Notes: a model not told the origin generated them from the letters alone. Positions 41,950-51,004 are shown, counted from the stretch's first letter. The stretch: DNA of 64,000 bases from Betaproteobacteria bacterium (GCA_016709665.1 JADJMI010000001.1:682001-746000), one strand, 5' to 3'. A program made the numbers and translations.

Positions 41950-43881
41950 TTGAGGTTCGCTCGTCGCCTGGCGGCGGGCGCCTCCTTCCTCGCCGCGCTC
42001 ACCGCGCAGGCGGCCGCGGACGCGGACATCGTCGCGGCACGCGAAGCGTTCCGCGCCGGCAATGCGAAGGCGCTCGAGCAGATCCGCGCCCGGACGGCCG
42101 GGCATCCGCTCGCCTCCTATCCCGCCTATTGGCACCTGTCCGCCACGCTCGAGCGGGCCGACCCCGACGATATCCGGGCATTCCTCGCGAAGCACGCGGA
42201 CGGCCCGCTCGCCGATACGCTTCGCCGCGACTGGCTCCGGCTTCTCGGCAACACCGGGCAGTGGGACGTCTTCCGCGCGGAGCATCCGGCCCTGCTGTCG
42301 GACGATGCCGAGGTGGCATGCCACGCCCTGCAATCGCGCATCCTGAATGACGACCCGGAAGCCCTGAAGGAAGCCCGCGCCCTCTTTCTCGCCGGCCGCG
42401 AGGCGCCCGCCGCGTGCACCGCGCCTTTCGAGGCCGCCGCGTCCCGGCAGGTCGTGGGTTCGCCCGAGATCTGGGAGCGCGTGCGCAAGCTCCTGGCCGC
42501 GAACCTCCAGAAGGACGCCCGCCGGGCCAACGCGATGTTGCCCGCCCGCGAGCAGTTCAACGAGAAATCGCTCGAGCGCGCCGCGGCGGGTCCGGCGAAG
42601 TACCTGGCGGGGGAGAAGAGCAAGATCCCGACCCGGGCCACGCACGAGTTGCTTCTCTACGCCGTCGGCCGCCTGGCGCGCTCGAAGCCGGAGGAGGCGG
42701 CGGCGCAACTCGAATCCCACGCGGACGTGCTCGGCGCCGAGGACACGCGGTACGGTTACGGCCAGATCGCCTTCGTGGCCGCGCAGTCCCACCACCCTCG
42801 CGCCCCCGAGTGGTTCGCCCGGGCGGGGGAGGGCAAGCTCACCGATGCCCAGCTGGCCTGGAAGGCGCGCTCGGCACTGCGGGCGGGCGACTGGGCCGCC
42901 GTGCGTGGCGCGGTCAACGCGATGTCCCCGGCGGAGGCGCGCGATCCGGCCTGGCGGTATTGGCTCGCCCGGGGCCTTGCCGACGCCGGCTCGCGCGAGG
43001 CTTCCGCCGCGATCCTCGGCCCGCTCGCCCGCGAGCGCCACTTCTACGGCCTGCTCGCCGCGGAGGACATCGGCCGCGTGGAAAAACCCGACTGGACGGC
43101 CAATCCCCCCGCCGAGGAGGACCTCGCGCGGCTCAGGGCCATCCCCTCGATCCAGCGCGCGTTCGCCCTCTACCGGCTGGAACTCAACGCCGAAGCATTC
43201 CGCGAATGGGTCTTCGGCCTCAAGAACATGGACGACCGCGGTCTCCTCGCGGCCTCGCAGCTGGCCGCGGAAGCGGGGCTCATCGACCGATCCATCGGCA
43301 CCGCCGACCGCACGCTGGTGCGCCACGATTTCACGCGCCGCTACCCGATCCCGCATCGCGAAGCGCTCGCCGCGTCCTCCCGGCAGTTCGGCGTCGACGA
43401 GGCCATGGTGTACGCGCTCATCCGGCAGGAGAGCCGCTTCAACGTCGCCATCAAGTCGCGTGTCGGGGCGACGGGCCTGATGCAGCTCATGCCCGCGACG
43501 GCCCGCTGGGTCGCCAAGCAGATCCCGATCGACCCGTACCGGCCCGCCCTCCTCACCGACCCGCAGACCAACGTGGCCATGGGCACCTACTATTTCCGGC
43601 GCGTGCTCACGGACCTGGGCGATCCGATCCTCGCCACCGCAGGCTACAACGCGGGGCCGGGCCGCGCCCGCCGGTGGCAGGATGCGAAGCCTCTCGAGGG
43701 CGCGATCTATGCCGAGTCGATCCCCTTCAACGAGACACGCGACTACGTGAAGAAGGTGATGGCGAATGCCTGGTACTACCATGGTCGTCTGGCGGGACGA
43801 TCCCCGAGCCTTCGCCAGCTGATGGGCACGGTTCCCGGCCGGGACGGCGCCAATGCCGCGGCGGTCGCGGCGCTGCCATGA
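41950..43881 (+). CDS. slt: Soluble lytic murein transglycosylase
   Basis: This 643-residue periplasmic enzyme cleaves peptidoglycan glycan strands. A signal peptide (RFARRLAAGASFLAALTAQA) is followed by a superhelical alpha-solenoid region (about 25-470). The C-terminal SLT domain contains VYALIRQESRFNVAIKSRVG with the catalytic Glu, GLMQLMPATARWVA, and TAGYNAGPGRARRW. The start is taken as the TTG at 41950 because the frame opens there with a proper signal sequence. The nearby upstream ATG is in another frame and hits a stop. The final TGA overlaps the ATG of the next gene (ATGA), so translation is coupled. Confidence 0.9.
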   Translation: MRFARRLAAGASFLAALTAQAAADADIVAAREAFRAGNAKALEQIRARTAGHPLASYPAYWHLSATLERADPDDIRAFLAKHADGPLADTLRRDWLRLLGNTGQWDVFRAEHPALLSDDAEVACHALQSRILNDDPEALKEARALFLAGREAPAACTAPFEAAASRQVVGSPEIWERVRKLLAANLQKDARRANAMLPAREQFNEKSLERAAAGPAKYLAGEKSKIPTRATHELLLYAVGRLARSKPEEAAAQLESHADVLGAEDTRYGYGQIAFVAAQSHHPRAPEWFARAGEGKLTDAQLAWKARSALRAGDWAAVRGAVNAMSPAEARDPAWRYWLARGLADAGSREASAAILGPLARERHFYGLLAAEDIGRVEKPDWTANPPAEEDLARLRAIPSIQRAFALYRLELNAEAFREWVFGLKNMDDRGLLAASQLAAEAGLIDRSIGTADRTLVRHDFTRRYPIPHREALAASSRQFGVDEAMVYALIRQESRFNVAIKSRVGATGLMQLMPATARWVAKQIPIDPYRPALLTDPQTNVAMGTYYFRRVLTDLGDPILATAGYNAGPGRARRWQDAKPLEGAIYAESIPFNETRDYVKKVMANAWYYHGRLAGRSPSLRQLMGTVPGRDGANAAAVAALP

Positions 43882-44813
43882 AAGCCCGCCGCATTCTCGT
43901 GCTGGGCGGGACGGGCTTCGTCGGCCGCTCGGTGTGCGCCCGCCTCGTGCAATCCGGCCGGACGCCGAGGGTGCTCACGCGCGACCTCTCCAGGTCCCGG
44001 TCGCTGCAGGTGCTGCCTTGCATCGAGATCGTCCGCGGCAGCCCCCACGATCCCGACGCCCTCGCAAAAGCGCTCGACGGCGTCGACGCGGTGGTGAACC
44101 TGGTGGGCATCCTGCACCAGAGCGCGCGCCAGCCGTTCGAGAAGGTCCACGTCGAATTTCCGGCCCGGCTCGTGCGCCTCATGGGCGAGCTCGGCGTGCG
44201 CCGGCTCGTGCACGTGAGCGCCCTGCACGCCGCCGCGGCAGGCCCGAGCCTTTACCTGCAATCGCGCGGCCGGGGCGAGGAAGCGATCCGTTCCGCCACC
44301 GGCATCGAGGCGACGATACTCAGGCCGTCGGTCATCTTCGGACGCGATGACAGCTTTCTCAATCTTTTCGCCGGTCTCGTGAGGCCGCTGCCCGTGGTGC
44401 CGCTCGCGGGCGCCTCCTGCCGCTTCGCCCCGGTGTGGGTCGAGGACGTGGCGCGTTGCGTGGACGTCGCGCTGGACGACCCCGCCACCATCGGGAAGTC
44501 GTACGACCTGTGCGGTCCGGGCACGTACACGCTCGCCGATATCGTCCGCTTCGTCGCGGGGCAGCTCGGCAAGCGACGCACGATCCTGGCCCTGCCCGGG
44601 CCGGTGGCGCAGCTGCAGGCCATGGTGCTCGAGCGCCTGCCCGGCCCGGTGATGACGCGCGACAACCTGCGCTCCATGCAGGTCGACAGTGTCTGCGGCT
44701 GCGGCTTTCCGGCGGTGTTCGGCTTCGCGCCGGCGGCGATGGAAGCCGTGGTTCCCGAGTACATGGGGCGCCAGGGCCCGCGCGATCGCTACGATCGCTT
44801 TCGCAGCCGCTAG
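43878..44813 (+). CDS. NAD(P)-binding extended-SDR protein (NDUFA9-like)
   Basis: This 311-residue protein has the nucleotide-binding motif ILVLGGTGFVGRSVCARLV at the N-terminus. DAVVNLVGILHQ and LVHVSALHA follow, with ILRPSVIFGRDDSF as substrate loop and a C-terminal domain PGPVMTRDNLRSMQVD. The LVGILHQ...F..VHVEFP block and MTRDNLRSM are characteristic of the NDUFA9-type atypical SDRs that are common beside cca in betaproteobacteria. The usual catalytic YxxxK is replaced (SLYLQSRGRGEE), so it may be a structural or assembly protein. It overlaps slt by 4 nt and precedes cca. Confidence 0.85.
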   Translation: MKARRILVLGGTGFVGRSVCARLVQSGRTPRVLTRDLSRSRSLQVLPCIEIVRGSPHDPDALAKALDGVDAVVNLVGILHQSARQPFEKVHVEFPARLVRLMGELGVRRLVHVSALHAAAAGPSLYLQSRGRGEEAIRSATGIEATILRPSVIFGRDDSFLNLFAGLVRPLPVVPLAGASCRFAPVWVEDVARCVDVALDDPATIGKSYDLCGPGTYTLADIVRFVAGQLGKRRTILALPGPVAQLQAMVLERLPGPVMTRDNLRSMQVDSVCGCGFPAVFGFAPAAMEAVVPEYMGRQGPRDRYDRFRSR

Positions 44814-44846
44814 GAGCGCGGCCCTGGACGGGTTCGCATCCCGCCG

Positions 44847-45956
44847 ATGAAGACCTATGCCGTCGGCGGCTCGGTCCGCGACGAACTGCTGGGGCTTCCC
44901 GTCGCGGACCGCGACTGGGTCGTGGTGGGTGCCACCCCGGAAGCCATGGCGAAGCTCGGCTTCCGTCCGGTCGGCTCGGACTTCCCGGTATTCCTCCACC
45001 CCGAGACCCACGAGGAATACGCGCTCGCCCGGACCGAGCGAAAGACGGGCCCCGGCTACAAGGGCTTCTCGTTCCATGCCGCGCCCGACGTCTCGCTCGA
45101 GGAGGACCTCCGCCGGCGCGACCTCACGATCAACGCGATGGCGCGCGCCGAGGACGGCACGCTCGTCGATCCCTACGGCGGCAAGGCGGACCTCGAGCGC
45201 GGCGTGCTGCGCCACGTGAGCGAGGCTTTCGCCGAGGATCCCGTTCGAATCCTGCGCGTGGCCCGCTTCTCCGCGCGATTCGGGTTCGACGTGGCGCCGG
45301 AAACGATGGCGCTCCTCAGGAAAATGGTCGAGGCCGGGGAGGCCGATCACCTCGTGCCGGAACGCGTCTGGCAGGAACTCGCCCGCGGGCTCGGCGAGGC
45401 GAAGCCGGCCCGCTTCGTCACGGTGCTGGCGCAGTCCGGAGCCCTGGGCAGGGTCTTGCCGGAGATCGGCGCCCTCGCGGATGCAGGCGGGCTGCCGCTC
45501 GTGCTGGCCCGGCTGGACGCGGCAACGGCCTACGCGACTCCCGTAAGGTTCGCCGCGCTCACGGTCGGGCTCCCTCCGCAGGCCGTTCGGCACCTCTGCG
45601 AGCGCGTGAATGCGCCGGGGGAATGCCGCGACCTGGCGGAACTGACGGCCCGCGAACGGGCGGCGGCCGAGGGCGCCACCGGACTGGGCCCCGAAGGGCT
45701 CTTCGCGCTGCTCGAGCGGACCGACGCGTTCCGTCGCCCGGATCGTCTCGCTCGCCTGCTGGAAGTCTGCGAAAGCGACCTGAACGCCCGCGGTCTCTCG
45801 CGACCGCTGCCGCGGGACCGGATCGAGCTCGCGCGAAGGGCGGCGCTGGAGATCGACGCCGCCGCCATCGCCCGCGAGCACCCGGGAAACGTCGCGTCGG
45901 CCATTCGCGAAGCGCGCCTGGCGAGGATCACCGAGCGGCTCGCGGCGGACCCATGA
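44847..45956 (+). CDS. cca: CCA-adding tRNA nucleotidyltransferase
   Basis: This 369-residue class II enzyme builds or repairs the 3' CCA of tRNA. It starts KTYAVGGSVRDELLGLPVAD. The metal-binding DRDW follows, then LRRRDLTINAMARAEDG, the flexible loop and YGGKADLERGVLRHV. The nucleotide-selecting DPVRILRVARFSARFGFDV is about residue 131-149. It lacks the C-terminal HD phosphohydrolase domain of the E. coli protein (412 residues), which is common for this group. It closes the slt-SDR-cca operon and is followed by a strong terminator. Confidence 0.95.
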   Translation: MKTYAVGGSVRDELLGLPVADRDWVVVGATPEAMAKLGFRPVGSDFPVFLHPETHEEYALARTERKTGPGYKGFSFHAAPDVSLEEDLRRRDLTINAMARAEDGTLVDPYGGKADLERGVLRHVSEAFAEDPVRILRVARFSARFGFDVAPETMALLRKMVEAGEADHLVPERVWQELARGLGEAKPARFVTVLAQSGALGRVLPEIGALADAGGLPLVLARLDAATAYATPVRFAALTVGLPPQAVRHLCERVNAPGECRDLAELTARERAAAEGATGLGPEGLFALLERTDAFRRPDRLARLLEVCESDLNARGLSRPLPRDRIELARRAALEIDAAAIAREHPGNVASAIREARLARITERLAADP

Positions 45957-45957
45957 A

Positions 45958-45988
45958 GAAGGGCCCCCGGAGAATCCGGGGGCCCTTC
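45958..45988. terminator. Bidirectional terminator between cca and the phasin gene
   Basis: A 13-bp perfect stem (GAAGGGCCCCCGG with its complement) and a 5-nt loop AGAAT lie directly after the cca stop. The phasin gene converges from the other side (stop at 46033). The T tract is short on both strands, but the stem is very stable. Confidence 0.75.
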
Positions 45989-46032
45989 GTCGTTGCGGTG
46001 CCGGAAAACCCCGCCGGGCGGGGTCTTCGCGA

Positions 46033-46599
46033 TTACTTGCGCTTCGTCGTGCGGCGGGCCTTGGGCGCAGCAGCGGCCTTCTTCACCGTGGCGACGTTCT
46101 GCTCGACGGTCTTCTCGACGGACTCGACCAGCTGCTTGTTGATCGAGGCGAGGTTCTCGTAGGCGTTCTGCGCGGCGGCGATCGCGGACTTCACGTTGCC
46201 GACGTAGGCTTCCGAGCCGGCCGGGGCGTACTTGAAGGCCTCTTCCATGGAGGAGGTCGCGGACTTGCTCAGTTCCGAGGTCTGCTTCTCGATGACCTTC
46301 TTCACTTCGGCGTTGGTCTCGGCGGCGGTCTCGTACACGGTGCGCGAGTAGGCGTAGGCGCGCTTCATGACCGGCTCGAGGGCGGCGGAGTTGATGGCGA
46401 TGACTTCGTGCACGTCCTTGGCGCCGGCGAGCGAGGCGGCGTGGGCGGTGGCCTGCTCGACGGAATCGCGGGCGGCGTCGAGGCCGATCGCGGCGAACTT
46501 CTCGAGGTTGGCGAGGGACATCTGGGCGAAGTGGGCGAACTGGTTGATCGCGGCTTCGTTGGCGGCGGTGAACTGGTCGATCTTGAACGTTTGGTTCAT
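46033..46599 (-). CDS. phaP: Phasin (polyhydroxyalkanoate granule-associated protein)
   Basis: This 188-residue, almost wholly helical protein fits the phasin_2 family: NQTFKIDQFTAANEAAINQF, FAQMSLANLEKFAAIGLDAA, and a long amphipathic middle with EAFKYAPAGSEAYVGNVKSA. It ends in a lysine-rich tail, APKARRTTKRK. Phasins coat PHA storage granules and control their size and number. Two TGCWGCASTGCA-type palindromes upstream (46651-46739) match the sort of site bound by PhaR, the PHA-responsive repressor. Monocistronic, between two terminators. PHA synthase genes are not in this window. Confidence 0.93.
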   Translation of the reverse strand: MNQTFKIDQFTAANEAAINQFAHFAQMSLANLEKFAAIGLDAARDSVEQATAHAASLAGAKDVHEVIAINSAALEPVMKRAYAYSRTVYETAAETNAEVKKVIEKQTSELSKSATSSMEEAFKYAPAGSEAYVGNVKSAIAAAQNAYENLASINKQLVESVEKTVEQNVATVKKAAAAPKARRTTKRK

Positions 46600-46650
46600 G
46601 GCGGCTCCTGATATGGGCTTTTGGCGGGATTCGGTTTCGCGGCAGACGTT

Positions 46651-46739
46651 TTTGCTGCACTGCACAATGGCGAATTTTAGGCCAGGCCAGCCGGAAGTCA
46701 AGGGGTTTCGGGCATTATTTTTTGCACTGCAGCATAAAA
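46651..46739 (-). promoter_or_regulatory. Two PhaR-like TGC-palindrome boxes upstream of phaP
   Basis: TTTGCTGCACTGCACAA at 46651-46667 and TTTGCACTGCAGCATAAAA at 46721-46739 are related, oppositely oriented TGC/GCA-rich palindromes inside the A/T-rich phasin promoter region. They lie 50-140 nt upstream of the phaP ATG at 46599. TGC-rich sites of this kind are bound by PhaR in PHA-producing proteobacteria, which releases when granules form. Assignment is by analogy. Confidence 0.6.
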
Positions 46740-46812
46740 CACCGGAATTCTTGCGAATCAACGGGTTAGCATTGCCGGACCCCTTGCGCCGCGCCCGGCG
46801 CGCCATGAAAAG

Positions 46813-46830
46813 GGGCCCGCGAACGGGCCC
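46813..46830 (-). terminator. Rho-independent terminator of the TAXI receptor gene
   Basis: A GGGCCCG stem with its complement and a short loop is followed on the minus strand by CCTTTTC. It lies about 30 nt past the stop of the gene ending at 46858. Confidence 0.7.
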
Positions 46831-46857
46831 TGGCGAGCGGGCAGCGGGGCGGTAAGG

Positions 46858-47826
46858 TCAGTTGACCTTGAGACCCTTCTCCTTGAAGTAGCGCAGGGCG
46901 CCCGGGTGAAACGGGATGGGCGAGGCCCCGGTCATCTGCGTGTCGAGGGACAGGAACGAGGCGTCCTTGTGGACCTTCACCAGTTCGTCCTTCTTCTCGA
47001 ACATCGTCTTGGTGATGTCGTAGACCAGCTTCTCGTCGGCGTTCTCGGGCACCACGATCAGGTTCCACACGTCCACGTTCGTCGTCTCGCGTGTCTCGCC
47101 GGGATAGGCGTTGGCGAGGATCCGGTTCTTCACGTAGATCGGGCCGTACTTCTTGCGCATGCCCTCGGCGCCGTCGCCATGGTCGATGAGCTTGATCTTC
47201 TTGCCCGGGGTGGCCGCGAGGTCCGTGAGGCCCGGGGTCGGCACGCCGCCCACCCACATGAGGGCGTCGATCTTGCCGTCCTTGATCGCGCTGACCGATT
47301 CGCCCACGGACAGCCGCTCGCGCGTCACGTCCTTGTTGGGGTCGATGCCGTGGGCCTCCAGCAGGCGCATGGACATCACTTCCGTGCCCGAAGCGGGCGC
47401 GCCGGTGGAGATGCGCTTGCCTTTCAGGTCCGCGAATTTCTCGATGCCCTTGCCCTCGACCGTGACCACCTGCATGCGGTTCGGGTAGAAGACGACGAGC
47501 GTGCGCAGGCCGACCTTCTTGTCCTTGAACTTCTCGAGGCCGTTGTAGGCGTCCCAGGCCGAATCCGCCATCGTGAAGCCCATCTCGGACTTGCCGCCGC
47601 CGATGAGCTGCAGGTTGGCGATCGAGCCGGCCGTCACTTCGGCGGTGGCGTCCACCCCGGGCACGTACTTGGACAGGACGGCCGCCAATCCGCCGCCCAG
47701 CGGGTAGTACACCCCGCTCGTGCCGCCGGTGCCGATGGCGATGCGGGTTTTCTTGTCCTGCGCGCTGGCGACGCCGACGGTGAACGCCAGGCTGGCGGCG
47801 ACGATCGCCGCGATGCACTTCTTCAT
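46858..47826 (-). CDS. TAXI-family TRAP transporter solute-binding protein
   Basis: This 322-residue periplasmic protein has a signal peptide (KKCIAAIVAASLAFTVGVAS, then AQD). The TAXI signature IAIGTGGTSGVYYPLGGGLA and VDATAEVTAGSIANLQLIGGG are at the N-terminus. ISTGAPASGTEVMS lies at about 145, and the C-terminal part contains FHPGALRYFKEKG. TAXI receptors feed TRAP permeases with a fused DctQM subunit, often for glutamate or other carboxylates. No permease gene is adjacent, so it is an orphan receptor here. The gene is monocistronic with its own terminator. Confidence 0.9.
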   Translation of the reverse strand: MKKCIAAIVAASLAFTVGVASAQDKKTRIAIGTGGTSGVYYPLGGGLAAVLSKYVPGVDATAEVTAGSIANLQLIGGGKSEMGFTMADSAWDAYNGLEKFKDKKVGLRTLVVFYPNRMQVVTVEGKGIEKFADLKGKRISTGAPASGTEVMSMRLLEAHGIDPNKDVTRERLSVGESVSAIKDGKIDALMWVGGVPTPGLTDLAATPGKKIKLIDHGDGAEGMRKKYGPIYVKNRILANAYPGETRETTNVDVWNLIVVPENADEKLVYDITKTMFEKKDELVKVHKDASFLSLDTQMTGASPIPFHPGALRYFKEKGLKVN

Positions 47827-47947
47827 GAATCTTCTCCTCTGGGTCGATGCCGGGCGGAGGTGGTCCTCCGTCCCGCGCGGGTCATGGCGGGAACGATTCC
47901 CCGTCCTGCGCTCCCGGGCATTCTAGCCCGAAGCGGCGCCGCGCGGC

Positions 47948-49132
47948 CTATTCCGGAGGCTCGAGCGCGAGCGGCCGCGCGGACTGGAATCCCAGGAAAG
48001 GCGGCGAGAGGCCCCGGGCGATGCCGAGCACCTTGAAGATCTCGCCCATTTCCTGGGGGTTGATGAGCCGGAGCACCGCGCTCGTGGCCTTCAGGCGCGA
48101 GAGCGTCATGCCCGGGTCGACCTCGGAGACCAGCACGGCGAGGCCGCAGGAGATGAGGAAGTGGGCCTGCGTCGTGTAACCCATGACTTCCGCGCCGCCC
48201 GATTCCGCCGCCCGCGCCATCGCGGAAAAGTCGACGTGCGCGGTGATGTCCTGCAGGCCGGGCAGGAAGAACGGGTCGTTGTGGAATCGATGCCGGTAGT
48301 GGCAGCGCAGCGTCCCCATCGAGCGCTGGGGATGGTAATACTCGGCGTGCGCGTAACCGTAATCGATGAAGAGGGCGAGGCCCCGCCCGAGCGATCCGGC
48401 GACCGTGCGCACGAGCGCCTCGGCGGCGAGATTCACCTCCGTGAGGTACTCGTAGTCGCCGGGCGGAAGGACGCGAAGCGCGTGCCGGCGCAACTCCCCG
48501 TCCGCGAGCGGGGTGTCCTCCCACCCGAACCCGGCCTCGGCGACCGAGACGCCGCGCTCCAGGAGATCGCCGCCGGCCGCCCGGCGCACCAGCGAACAGG
48601 GCAGCACGTCCAGCACCTCGTTGGCCACCACGAAGCCGTCGAGGGCCGGCGGGAGGCTCTCCAGCCATTCGAAGCGGTCCAGGTCCTCCGGGTGGCGAGA
48701 GGCGATGTACGCGCGCTGGCGCTCGCGCAGGTCCGCGCTCACCTCGAGCAGGCGGTACTTGCGCGGCGCCGATCCCTGCGCTTTCAGTTCGGCGAACAGG
48801 TCCGCCGCCAGCACGCCGGTGCCCGGCCCGAGCTCGAGAACTTCCGCGGCCGAGCGCTCCATGACCTGGAGCGCCTGCATCGCGAGGCATCGCGCGAACA
48901 TCGGGGAGATCTCGGGAGCGGTCACGAAATCGCCTTCGCCGCCGATCTTTCGGGCGCCGGCCGCGTAGTAGCCCAGGCCCGGCGCGTACAACACGAGTTC
49001 CATGTAGCGGGAGAAGGGGATCCAGCCGCCGGCCTCGGCGATCTGGCCGGCGATGGCTTCCGCGAGCGCGTGCGAATGGGCGGCGGCCTCGGGCGCGGGG
49101 GCGGGAAGCGACAGGTCGGCGGGGCGGGACAT
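47948..49132 (-). CDS. MidA/NDUFAF7-family SAM-dependent methyltransferase
   Basis: This 394-residue protein matches the DUF185/MidA family (mitochondrial NDUFAF7 methylates an arginine of a complex I subunit). The start MSRPADLSLPAPAPEAAAHS is followed by IPFSRYMELVLYAPGLGYY and GEGDFVTAPEISPMFARCLA. The SAM-binding motif is VLELGPGTGVLAADL at about 96-110. VVANEVLDVLPCSLVRR, ALFIDYGYAHAEYYHPQRS and QDITAHVDFSAMA follow. The bacterial role is inferred from the mitochondrial homologue. The gene is divergent from the pteridine-reductase-like SDR, the usual neighbour in betaproteobacteria. Confidence 0.88.
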   Translation of the reverse strand: MSRPADLSLPAPAPEAAAHSHALAEAIAGQIAEAGGWIPFSRYMELVLYAPGLGYYAAGARKIGGEGDFVTAPEISPMFARCLAMQALQVMERSAAEVLELGPGTGVLAADLFAELKAQGSAPRKYRLLEVSADLRERQRAYIASRHPEDLDRFEWLESLPPALDGFVVANEVLDVLPCSLVRRAAGGDLLERGVSVAEAGFGWEDTPLADGELRRHALRVLPPGDYEYLTEVNLAAEALVRTVAGSLGRGLALFIDYGYAHAEYYHPQRSMGTLRCHYRHRFHNDPFFLPGLQDITAHVDFSAMARAAESGGAEVMGYTTQAHFLISCGLAVLVSEVDPGMTLSRLKATSAVLRLINPQEMGEIFKVLGIARGLSPPFLGFQSARPLALEPPE

Positions 49133-49173
49133 GGGATCGAGATTCGCGCCGGGGGCGCAGGGCAGCGTTCGGC

Positions 49174-49216
49174 TAGAATGGCCGCCTCTTCCAGCAGGCC
49201 GCCCGTTCGGGCGGCC
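49174..49216 (+). promoter_or_regulatory. -10-like hexamer and leader hairpin of the pteridine-reductase-like gene
   Basis: TAGAAT at 49174-49179 lies on the plus strand 65 nt before the ATG at 49244. A 9-bp GC stem (GGCCGCCCG/CGGGCGGCC, 49197-49216) with a 2-nt loop follows in the presumed leader. The hairpin may simply shield the leader. No -35 was identified. Confidence 0.4.
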
Positions 49217-49243
49217 GGGCGAACACTCGGGGAATATAGCACC

Positions 49244-49984
49244 ATGCGCGAGGCTGCGGTTCTGGTGACGGGGGGCGCGAAACGCGTGGGCGCCGCCATC
49301 GTCCGGGCGCTGCATGGTGCGGGCGTTCGCGTGATCGTGCACTGTCGCTCCTCGCGTGCCGAGGCCGAGTCCCTCGTCGCCGGGCTGAACGCCGAGAGGA
49401 CCGCAAGTGCCGCGATCGTGCAGGGCGACCTGGCCGACACCGGTGCGATCGAGGCGCTCGTCGCCGAGGCGGCATCGCGATTCGGCCGCCTCGACGGGCT
49501 CGTGAACAACGCCTCGGGCTTCCGGGCCACGCCCTTCGACCGCCTCACTCCTTCCGACTGGGAGGAACTCTCCGCGACCAACCTGCGCGCGCCGATGTTC
49601 CTCGCCAAGGCGGCCGCGCCTCACCTGGCGCTGCACGGCGGCGCGATCGTGAACATCGTCGACATCCATGCCGAGCGCCCGCTGCGCGATTTCACGGCCT
49701 ATACGGTCGCCAAGGCGGGCCTCGCGGGCCTCACCCGCTCGCTCGCCCTCGAACTGGCCCCGGCCGTGCGCGTGAACGGCGTCTCGCCGGGCGCGATCCT
49801 CTGGCCCGAGCCCGACGACGCCTTCCCGCCGGCGGAAAGGGCCCGCATCACGGCCCAGACCCCGCTGCGCCGGACCGGCCGCCCGGAAGACATCGCCGGC
49901 GCGGTAAAATACCTGCTGCTCGACGCTCCGTTCGTCACCGGCCAGATCCTGGCGGTGGACGGCGGGCGGTCGATCGCCCTCTAG
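49244..49984 (+). CDS. Short-chain dehydrogenase, pteridine reductase-like (FolM/PTR1 type)
   Basis: This 246-residue SDR has the cofactor loop LVTGGAKRVGAAIVRAL. The Arg in TGGAKRVG marks NADPH preference and the PTR1/FolM branch. NNASGF supplies the Asn, and DIHAERPLRDFTAYTVAKAG contains the catalytic YxxxK. The branch reduces dihydrobiopterin, dihydromonapterin or dihydrofolate. The C-terminus ends in the standard VTGQILAVDGG. The gene is first in a plus-strand pair with ttcA (12 nt gap) and divergent from the MidA-like methyltransferase. Confidence 0.87.
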   Translation: MREAAVLVTGGAKRVGAAIVRALHGAGVRVIVHCRSSRAEAESLVAGLNAERTASAAIVQGDLADTGAIEALVAEAASRFGRLDGLVNNASGFRATPFDRLTPSDWEELSATNLRAPMFLAKAAAPHLALHGGAIVNIVDIHAERPLRDFTAYTVAKAGLAGLTRSLALELAPAVRVNGVSPGAILWPEPDDAFPPAERARITAQTPLRRTGRPEDIAGAVKYLLLDAPFVTGQILAVDGGRSIAL

Positions 49985-49995
49985 AGCCCCCGACC

Positions 49996-50925
49996 ATGAC
50001 CGACACCCTGCGCGACACGCGCAAGGCCGATTTCGAGGCCGCCAAGCGCAGGAAGCGCATCCGCCGGCTCGTGGGCGAGGCCATCGCCGACTTCTCGATG
50101 ATCGTCCCGGGCGACAAGGTCATGGTGTGCCTGTCCGGCGGCAAGGACAGCTACGCCCTCCTCGACGTCCTCCTGCACCTGCGCGACTGCGCCCCGGTGC
50201 CCTTCGAGTTGGTCGCGGTGAACCTCGACCAGCGCCATCCCGGCTATCCGGCGCACGTGCTCCCGGAATACCTCCAGTCGATCGGCGTGCCCTACCGCAT
50301 CGAGGTCCAGGACACGCACAGCGTCGTGAAGCGGGTGATCCCGGAGGGCAAGACGATGTGTTCCCTGTGCTCGCGCCTGCGCCGCGGGGTGCTCTACCGC
50401 GTGGCGAGGGAAATCGGCGCGACGAAGATCGCGCTGGGCCACCACCGCGACGACATCCTCGAGACGTTCTTCCTGAACCTCTTCCACAACGGCAAGATCA
50501 AGGCGATGCCGCCCAAGCTCGTCTCGGACAACGGCGAGCACATCGTGATCCGTCCCCTCGCCTACGTGGAGGAAAGCGACCTCGCCGCCTATGCCGAGGA
50601 CCGACGCTTCCCCATCATCCCCTGCGACCTGTGCGGTTCGCAGGAGAACCTGCAGAGAAAGCAGACGAAGGCGATGCTGCGCGACTGGGAGAAGAAGCAC
50701 CCCGGCCGGGTGATCTCGATCTTCAGCGCGCTCACGCGCGTCACCGCCTCGCACCTGATGGACCGGACCCTCTACGACTTCGCGACGCTCGCGGCGACCG
50801 GGCGACCGGAACCGGACGGCGACCTCGCCTTCGACACCGACGGCGGCGAGGCGGGCTTCGATCCGCAGGCCCTTCCCGACACCACCCAGGGAACGATCGT
50901 GCGTTTCACGCCGGGGCGAGGTTGA
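49996..50925 (+). CDS. ttcA: tRNA 2-thiocytidine(32) synthetase TtcA
   Basis: This 309-residue ATP pyrophosphatase thiolates C32 of certain tRNAs. The PP-loop VCLSGGKDSYALLDVLLHL is at about 44-62. The cluster-binding pair CSLCSRLRRG lies about residue 121-130, and a third Cys pair PCDLCGSQENLQRKQ about residue 209-223. LGHHRDDILETFFLNLFHNG is the conserved central block. The C-terminal extension beyond residue 280 is variable. It follows the SDR gene directly on the same strand. Confidence 0.95.
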   Translation: MTDTLRDTRKADFEAAKRRKRIRRLVGEAIADFSMIVPGDKVMVCLSGGKDSYALLDVLLHLRDCAPVPFELVAVNLDQRHPGYPAHVLPEYLQSIGVPYRIEVQDTHSVVKRVIPEGKTMCSLCSRLRRGVLYRVAREIGATKIALGHHRDDILETFFLNLFHNGKIKAMPPKLVSDNGEHIVIRPLAYVEESDLAAYAEDRRFPIIPCDLCGSQENLQRKQTKAMLRDWEKKHPGRVISIFSALTRVTASHLMDRTLYDFATLAATGRPEPDGDLAFDTDGGEAGFDPQALPDTTQGTIVRFTPGRG

Positions 50926-51004
50926 CCCCCCGCCAACCGAGCCATCCCCGCCACGAATTCCCGGTTGCGCCCGAGTCGCGCCGGCCGGACAACAGGAAAG
51001 ACCC

